Below are positions 59,597 through 64,000 of a stretch of 64,000 nt of DNA, piece after piece. This DNA comes from Herpomyces periplanetae. Lineage: Eukaryota; Ascomycota; Laboulbeniomycetes; Herpomycetales; Herpomycetaceae. The stretch is from positions 102,715 through 166,714 of the forward strand of contig WMKJ01000016.1 in NCBI GenBank assembly GCA_009733715.1, in the 5' to 3' direction. Position 1 is the first letter of the stretch, and every line of letters starts with the position of its first letter. A program made the position numbers and the translations under genes. Under the pieces are notes generated by a model. The model saw only the letters and a list, made by a program, of their open reading frames with translations. It had not been told where the DNA came from and ran no database searches.

Positions 59597-60874
59597 TTAA
59601 CTGTCACCACCTAGCCGTCTTCCTGGTCCGCGGACGCTCCAAGTTGAACTATTAGGTTTTACAAATCCTGACATCCAGTTACCAGTAGTAGATGAAGCTG
59701 ATTGCCTTTGTGATTGTGATTGTCGTAAAATATTACTCGGACTAGCATACGCTGTTCCGTACGTTCGGTTGATTGAAGGGCGCACGTTACCATTGTTAAA
59801 TAGTGCGGAAATGAATTCAGGTGTACGTATAAAGTTCCGTCCGCCCCCATATATTGGCCATATCTTTGTGAGAAATTCGTATAAATGAGCAGCAATGAAT
59901 CCAGTTAATTGAAATAACATTGCTTCATGTCCTGCCATTACCAACGTAAGAAATAGCATGGCTAAAGGAAGATATCGTACGCGCACTGGCAATAAAAACA
60001 ACGATATTTGTCGATCGGCGAAATCCTGGGAATACGTGTACGCAAATGCTAATAATAAAGCTAAGAGGTCCCATTATGTTGAGTCAACAGACTTTCAATT
60101 TCGGTTATTGTATTACTTTTTCACTTGAATGACAAACCGTGTACATACGCTGTATAAATACTGCACCATTCATGAAGATTCCTCCGATAAGCTGTGCGTA
60201 CGAATTGAATTAGATGTGAATCCATATGAAAATGTGAGCATTATGAAAAGCTAAGCCTTAAAGCTTTTCGCATACCAAGATAACTGTGCCGACGAATAAC
60301 ACATATGTTACAAAGTCCGCCGTAGATGCAAATCTTGATGACTCAACTTCGAGGGCCGAAGCACATGTAAACACTACAGGTAATTTGAGTTAAACTTGCC
60401 GGTTTATATGAACCAATGGATAAATATAAGCGGGTCAGCGAGCGTGCATGCATACATGCACGTAAGCTTAGGCTAGCATAAAGGTGCGCGGAACGTACAA
60501 AAATAGGGATCTAACACAATGGAAAATCCGCTACCCGTTACCAGAAACGATGTTGCTAAACGCCACAACTGTGGAGGAAATCGGAAAACACGGGATTTAA
60601 TAAAGGGTAGAAGGAACATTGGAATAACCCGTGAATGTGCAAGTGTTGATACAAGTACAGCCGATGCCGCAATCGTTCTGTAAGTTCATCATAGTATGTA
60701 CATTTATATGTGCACGCCTACGTGAGTATATATACTCACGCGTTAAAGTTCCCCATTTGCACGTACCACTGAATGTTAGCCATGTATTCTCATATTAATC
60801 ACACTTGCCTGACATTGCAAGTTCATGAATTCATCCTACCTTGATACGGGGGGGGCATCCCAAAATACATTCAT
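59597..60874 (-). CDS. DFM1: Derlin, Dfm1-like ERAD rhomboid pseudoprotease
   Basis: Multi-span ER membrane protein that retrotranslocates misfolded proteins and recruits Cdc48. Five exons: 60874-60840, 60677-60499, 60373-60276, 60191-60149 and 60060-59597, giving 272 residues, with introns of 162, 125, 84 and 88 bp. It begins MNVFWDAPPVSRTIAAS, matching the family's W-x3-PPVTR opening. The derlin WR motif is present in PPQLWRLATSFLVTGSG, followed by DPYFLFTCASALE, TADFVTYVLFVG, LIGGIFMNGAVF, FAYTYSQDFADRQ and QLTGFIAAHLYEFLTKIWPIYGGGRNFI. The end VRGPGRRLGGDS is a SHP box (G-x-G-x-x-L-G), the Cdc48/p97-binding motif of Dfm1 and Derlin-1/2. No catalytic Ser-His pair is apparent, as expected. 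Confidence 0.93.
60721..60740. repeat. Perfect 20-bp palindrome in derlin intron 1
   Basis: The ten bases CGTGAGTATA are followed directly by their exact reverse complement. It lies in the 162-bp first intron of the derlin gene, upstream of the acceptor, and reads the same on both strands. Confidence 0.95.
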
Positions 60875-61369
60875 TATTAGTATAAACGTAACTAAACCGC
60901 CGCGTAAATAAGTACCACACTAAAGTATCCTTCCTTATACACATATAAATTCGAAATTGTTCCCTCAAATTACCCTTTCAGCTTTCAACTGTCCGTCCAA
61001 ACCCTTCCAAATCCTTATCACCATCCAACGCGCGTCGTCAACCCCACTCTTGCTCACGTGAGCATTACTTAGTCATACATTTCCTTTTCCCGGATAAAAG
61101 ATAGTCCATTATGCCGTTGTGGGCGGATGTCGGGTATGGAAGGAACCAAGAGAGCTGGTAAGCGCAGGCGTGGATGTGGCTTGATGGGCGTGCAGGTTTG
61201 TTCCATTACGCCTATACAATTTGTTAGGAACACTAACGACTGATAATCGTTTCTTTCTGTCTTAAAATATACAAACATATATATATACACATACAGGTAC
61301 GGGTACGCGATCATCAGTTAACTGCCCAATTCACAGCTGCGGAATATCGAAGGGAAATTTTAGCTTTGC
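60875..61369. other. Derlin promoter and Rcf3-like 3' flank
   Basis: 495 bp between two minus-strand genes. A minus-strand 81-codon frame here is not supported by any motif. No other feature is recognised. Confidence 0.45.
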
Positions 61370-61993
61370 CTATTTTCGCATAGGAGGATTTTCGGCGTAA
61401 AGGTTTTTCAATGTTTCATTATGATTACGCCTACGATCGGCGCGTACACATTGCTCAAATTCTCGTAAGCAGCGATCAGCATTGATCATGCCACCTAACA
61501 TCATGGCTGATATGTGCAAAAATCTGTCGGGGGGTATCATACACATATACATATACACCGTTAGGATGAACGTTAACCAACCGTTTGTCTCATCACATTA
61601 ATCCAATGTACAAGCGTATATAAGCTTTGTAAATTCACACTCACCGTTTTACGCTACTCATAACCGTTCAACTTACACTTTAAACTGTATCGTTAATCCA
61701 CGATACGCCGGATACCGGTAGTAGGCTAATCCACCAAGTAAAAGCGTTGCTAAACCCCACTATGCGTTGGAGAACGAGCGTTCATTTCAAAATGTATCGC
61801 CAGCGGATAGTTAGCATGTGAAACTTCTTTCTTAGCGTGACGCGTACACGTACGCTGACAATTCATGCGAAACACTCAAGGAGTCGCAAACCGCGTGTTT
61901 ACTCGCCTTTATCGCACCAGCTGTGCCTCCGTACAAGGCTGTTCTGGCTGCTAGATTAACCTCTTCATCACCCTTAAACCGCCCGAAGCGCAT
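61370..61993 (-). CDS. Rcf3/Rcf2-N-terminal-like mitochondrial membrane protein
   Basis: Three exons, 61993-61907, 61759-61677 and 61523-61370, give a 107-residue protein. It begins MRFGRFKGDEEVNLAARTALYGG, then a first likely membrane span (IKWGLATLLLGGLAYY), a short RYPAYRGL loop, a second span (VFLHISAMMLGGMIN) and the basic tail ADRCLREFEQCVRADRRRN. The layout of TLKGG-like start, two spans, R-x-P-x-F/Y-R loop and A-x-x-A-D/E after the second span matches the N-terminal half of fungal Rcf2 and the short yeast paralogue Rcf3, which modulate respiratory supercomplexes and cytochrome c oxidase. The first intron would start GCGAGT (GC-AG), the only choice I found that keeps the frame. The function is inferred from this weak similarity. 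Confidence 0.6.
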
Positions 61994-63020
61994 TGTTATT
62001 TGTCTGGATTCGTGACGCTGTTGCTTTTATTGCTACACGCTACCACTTGTCAAGGCTCTTTAAGTTTCGAATTTCTCCTCTTCCGTATTAACCCACTTAA
62101 CCTAATCGATAAATTCTTTTCTTTCCTTCTCCCAGTGTATTAATTCATTGTGCTTTCAACTGCCCCCGAAAATCTCTGTTCTTACCCACCCCTCCTTTAC
62201 CATGCTCTTCCCCAAATACCTCTTCTGGGCTTGCTTCATTAGCTAATCACTAGCATTGTGATGCCTCGTAACAGGTAGATTACTATGCGAACGGTGAGTA
62301 AGGATTCAATCTAGCCCGGAATAGATTATCCCAACCTTTCCTTACACGTCTATTTTATCTAACTTTTAAAATTATTACTTTCCCCAAACCCCTAATCAAT
62401 TCTGTCAGTTAAACCTGCCCACCCCTCCCAAGCCCTTATTTCTCTCCCCGCTCTAAGCCGTATCACCATCGTTCTTGTCTACTAACTTCACTTGCACTAA
62501 GATTGGGCAAAGCTCCACGCTAGTTCCCGTACATTCGCATACCGACCCCGACAATTCATAGAACTTCCTTATCAAACCCTCGTGATTCCACTCCCCACAA
62601 GACATCTGCGAATTACTCGTTCGCGTACGCGCGCATACTTGTATACCAACTTAATTCAGTATATATTCAATATCAATCATGTACTATATATTTTATCACG
62701 AGATAAATCTTCATCTGTATCAGCACACAAATACGTATACCAACAATTCATACAGAACCCAACCCATTGTCTATACACTTATAGTAATAAAATGATCCAC
62801 AAGAATATGCCGTACACGGCTCATATCGTCCGCGAACATAACCACCCCCCCGCTTACTAGTTGACTATGATGGGAGCGAAAAAGCATCAATCCACGCTGA
62901 TTGCCACAAACCACACTATTTCATTAAGCAAAGTTATCGGAGAAACCGTGTCCTTACTGTATTTGTGCAGGTTACTCACGATAAACTAATCAGGAAAATG
63001 ACCCCCAATCCTTCAACAAT
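61994..63020. other. Intergenic, Rcf3-like promoter
   Basis: About 1 kb; the plus strand is C/T-rich over much of 62.0-62.5 kb. A 92-codon plus-strand frame at 62582-62860 has no family features. No RNA gene is seen. Confidence 0.45.
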
Positions 63021-63917
63021 TCACGATATACTAGGCCTGATCAGTGGTCCGATCCAATCACAACGTCTCTGTAACTCATCGGCCACAGAAGAAAGTTCTC
63101 CAGAAAATTGAGAAACGCTCAAGATAAGGTCTAAATTAGCTCCCGCTTTAGTTGGAAGACTTCTATGAGTAGCTGCTTCTAACACGTCACGCAGGGAAAA
63201 TGACGACGAAACTTCACCGTTAACAGATCCCGTGGACGAGCTAATAATGGAAGAGTCAGCTGATGATGAGCTAACGGATGACGAGCCTGTCCCTAAAAAC
63301 GAAGTATCCATGAATCCATCGTCCGAATTAACCAAATTTCCCATTATCAAATCGGGTGACGAGGCTTTACTAGGAGACGAGTCACCGCCTTCAAGCGGAA
63401 AAAGTTGAGAAGAATCATCCGCATGAACTCCATACTCTTCACCATCGGCTGGTGTATCATCAATCATGTCCAACGGAAGAATATCATCATCGTGTACTTG
63501 TGGGTTTGGAAGTATACAATAAACATCAGATGTAGTATCTAAGCCCCCATTTATGCACGCGGGTAAACCGACAAACAGTGCATAATTGCGCTGCAAATAA
63601 AAGCGTAGCCGGTGAATCTGACGGTCCCATGCTTCCTGCACAATATCAAGCGCTGCGAGTACATCTTGTCGTACAGCCGTAGACCACTGAGGTTTGGCTT
63701 GATGATTCTTTATCATGCGACCAACAATCCTATTTCGCATCGATAAAGACTTTTGTAAGCCTGGTTGAGGATGTGCAGAATCTGCCAATATACGAGCCTG
63801 TGTCCCAGCTATACGCATGGCTTCCATTCGACTATCTAGCATTTCCGGAATATATAAAATTGACATATTACACTCCAATGCGTTAACCATACCCGTAAAT
63901 CCTGAAAGATCGATCAT
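63021..63917 (-). CDS. Unrecognised Ser/acidic-rich protein, possibly partial
   Basis: A continuous frame of 298 residues that I cannot assign. Residues 1-120 look folded and helical: VNALECNMSILYIPEML, MEAMRIAGTQARILADSA, SMRNRIVGRMIKNHQ and AALDIVQEAWDRQIHRLRFYLQRN. Residues about 140-240 are acidic and then poly-Ser (SSSVSSSSADSSIISSS), a likely disordered linker. The C-terminus returns to a helical pattern (LDLILSVSQFSGELSSVADELQRR). The ATG at 63917 is only 24 bp from the edge of the inverted PDS5 block, so the true 5' end may be missing; an acceptor-like 'ctttcag' occurs five codons into the frame. Coding is supported by length and amino-acid character, not by homology. Confidence 0.6.
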   Translation of the reverse strand: MIDLSGFTGMVNALECNMSILYIPEMLDSRMEAMRIAGTQARILADSAHPQPGLQKSLSMRNRIVGRMIKNHQAKPQWSTAVRQDVLAALDIVQEAWDRQIHRLRFYLQRNYALFVGLPACINGGLDTTSDVYCILPNPQVHDDDILPLDMIDDTPADGEEYGVHADDSSQLFPLEGGDSSPSKASSPDLIMGNLVNSDDGFMDTSFLGTGSSSVSSSSADSSIISSSTGSVNGEVSSSFSLRDVLEAATHRSLPTKAGANLDLILSVSQFSGELSSVADELQRRCDWIGPLIRPSIS

Positions 63918-63941
63918 ATTACGATCACAATGTACCTCTTG

Positions 63942-64000
63942 TAACGGCGATTAAAGGGATTTTAACGTAAGGTTCGGGTGATAATGGGTCGAACGCGCAG
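63942..64000. repeat. Inverted repeat arm 2 (second copy of PDS5 start)
   Basis: Reverse complement of 56341-56399 with 59 of 59 bases identical, running to the window edge and perhaps beyond it. It would place a second PDS5 start codon at 63984, reading rightward with coding sequence MGRTR and on. The left edge of identity is sharp at 63941/63942. Confidence 0.97.
63984..64000 (+). CDS. PDS5: Start of a second PDS5 copy, cut by the window edge
   Basis: The first 17 bases of the PDS5 coding sequence recur here on the plus strand with the same 42-bp upstream flank. Whether a full second gene, a fragment or an assembly join follows cannot be seen. I call it only because the identity is perfect and includes the start codon. 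Confidence 0.4.

Noticed and set aside
1-64000. CRISPR arrays, bacterial operons or prophage
   Set aside because: No regularly spaced direct repeats, and introns, tRNA introns and gene content all show a eukaryotic nuclear genome.

Overview
The window comes from a nuclear genome, almost certainly fungal. Genes carry short GT-AG introns of about 50-160 bp, two tRNA genes have small introns, and the gene set points to fungi: an RRM-plus-Pumilio protein of the Jsn1/Puf1 type, a stand-alone mRNA guanylyltransferase without a fused triphosphatase, a Cbp3-type cytochrome bc1 factor, a yeast-length Vps72, a Dfm1-like derlin with a Cdc48-binding tail, and a small protein resembling yeast Rcf3. I cannot place it more precisely within the fungi.

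The window has two very different halves. Bases 1 to about 27,900 are AT-rich with no intact gene. They hold decayed Ty3/gypsy retrotransposon pieces on the minus strand (reverse transcriptase remnants near 6.7-7.0 kb and 13.8-14.3 kb, a possible protease remnant near 20.6 kb) and two families of diverged dispersed repeats: family A near 4.7, 8.7-9.4, 19.0-19.4 and 19.4-20.1 kb, and family B near 15.9-17.0 and 21.7-22.5 kb. This looks like an old transposon graveyard.

From 27.9 kb to the end the DNA is gene-dense. In order: BNA3-type kynurenine aminotransferase (-), ferrochelatase HEM15 (-), tRNA-Asn (+), KU70 (+), VPS72/YL1 (-), an RRM-Pumilio RNA-binding protein (+), ribosomal protein S24 (-), tRNA-Asp (-), mitochondrial beta-ketoacyl-ACP synthase CEM1 (-), CBP3 (+), capping enzyme CEG1 (-), cohesin regulator PDS5 (-), pseudouridine synthase CBF5 (-), a Dfm1-like derlin (-), a two-membrane-span Rcf3-like protein (-), and an unrecognised serine/acidic-rich protein (-). 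Splice junctions were worked out by hand for each multi-exon gene; all the models keep frame and restore family motifs. Two introns appear to be GC-AG, and CBF5 contains an intron that is open in frame.

Functionally the genes are mostly housekeeping: mitochondrial function (HEM15, CEM1, CBP3, probably the Rcf3-like gene), chromatin and DNA (KU70, VPS72, PDS5), and RNA and translation (CBF5, CEG1, RPS24, Pumilio, tRNAs). CEM1 and CBP3 diverge from a shared 291-bp gap. KU70/VPS72 and CBP3/CEG1 converge with only 23 and 11 bp between stop codons.

The strangest observation is at the right edge. The last 59 bases (63942-64000) are an exact inverted copy of 56341-56399, the PDS5 start codon with its upstream flank, so a second PDS5 5' end would read rightward out of the window. 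This is either a recent inverted duplication or a chimeric or misassembled join. I did not find a convincing new biological system; this inverted copy, the Rcf3-like gene and the unusual leader of the Pumilio gene deserve the closest look.
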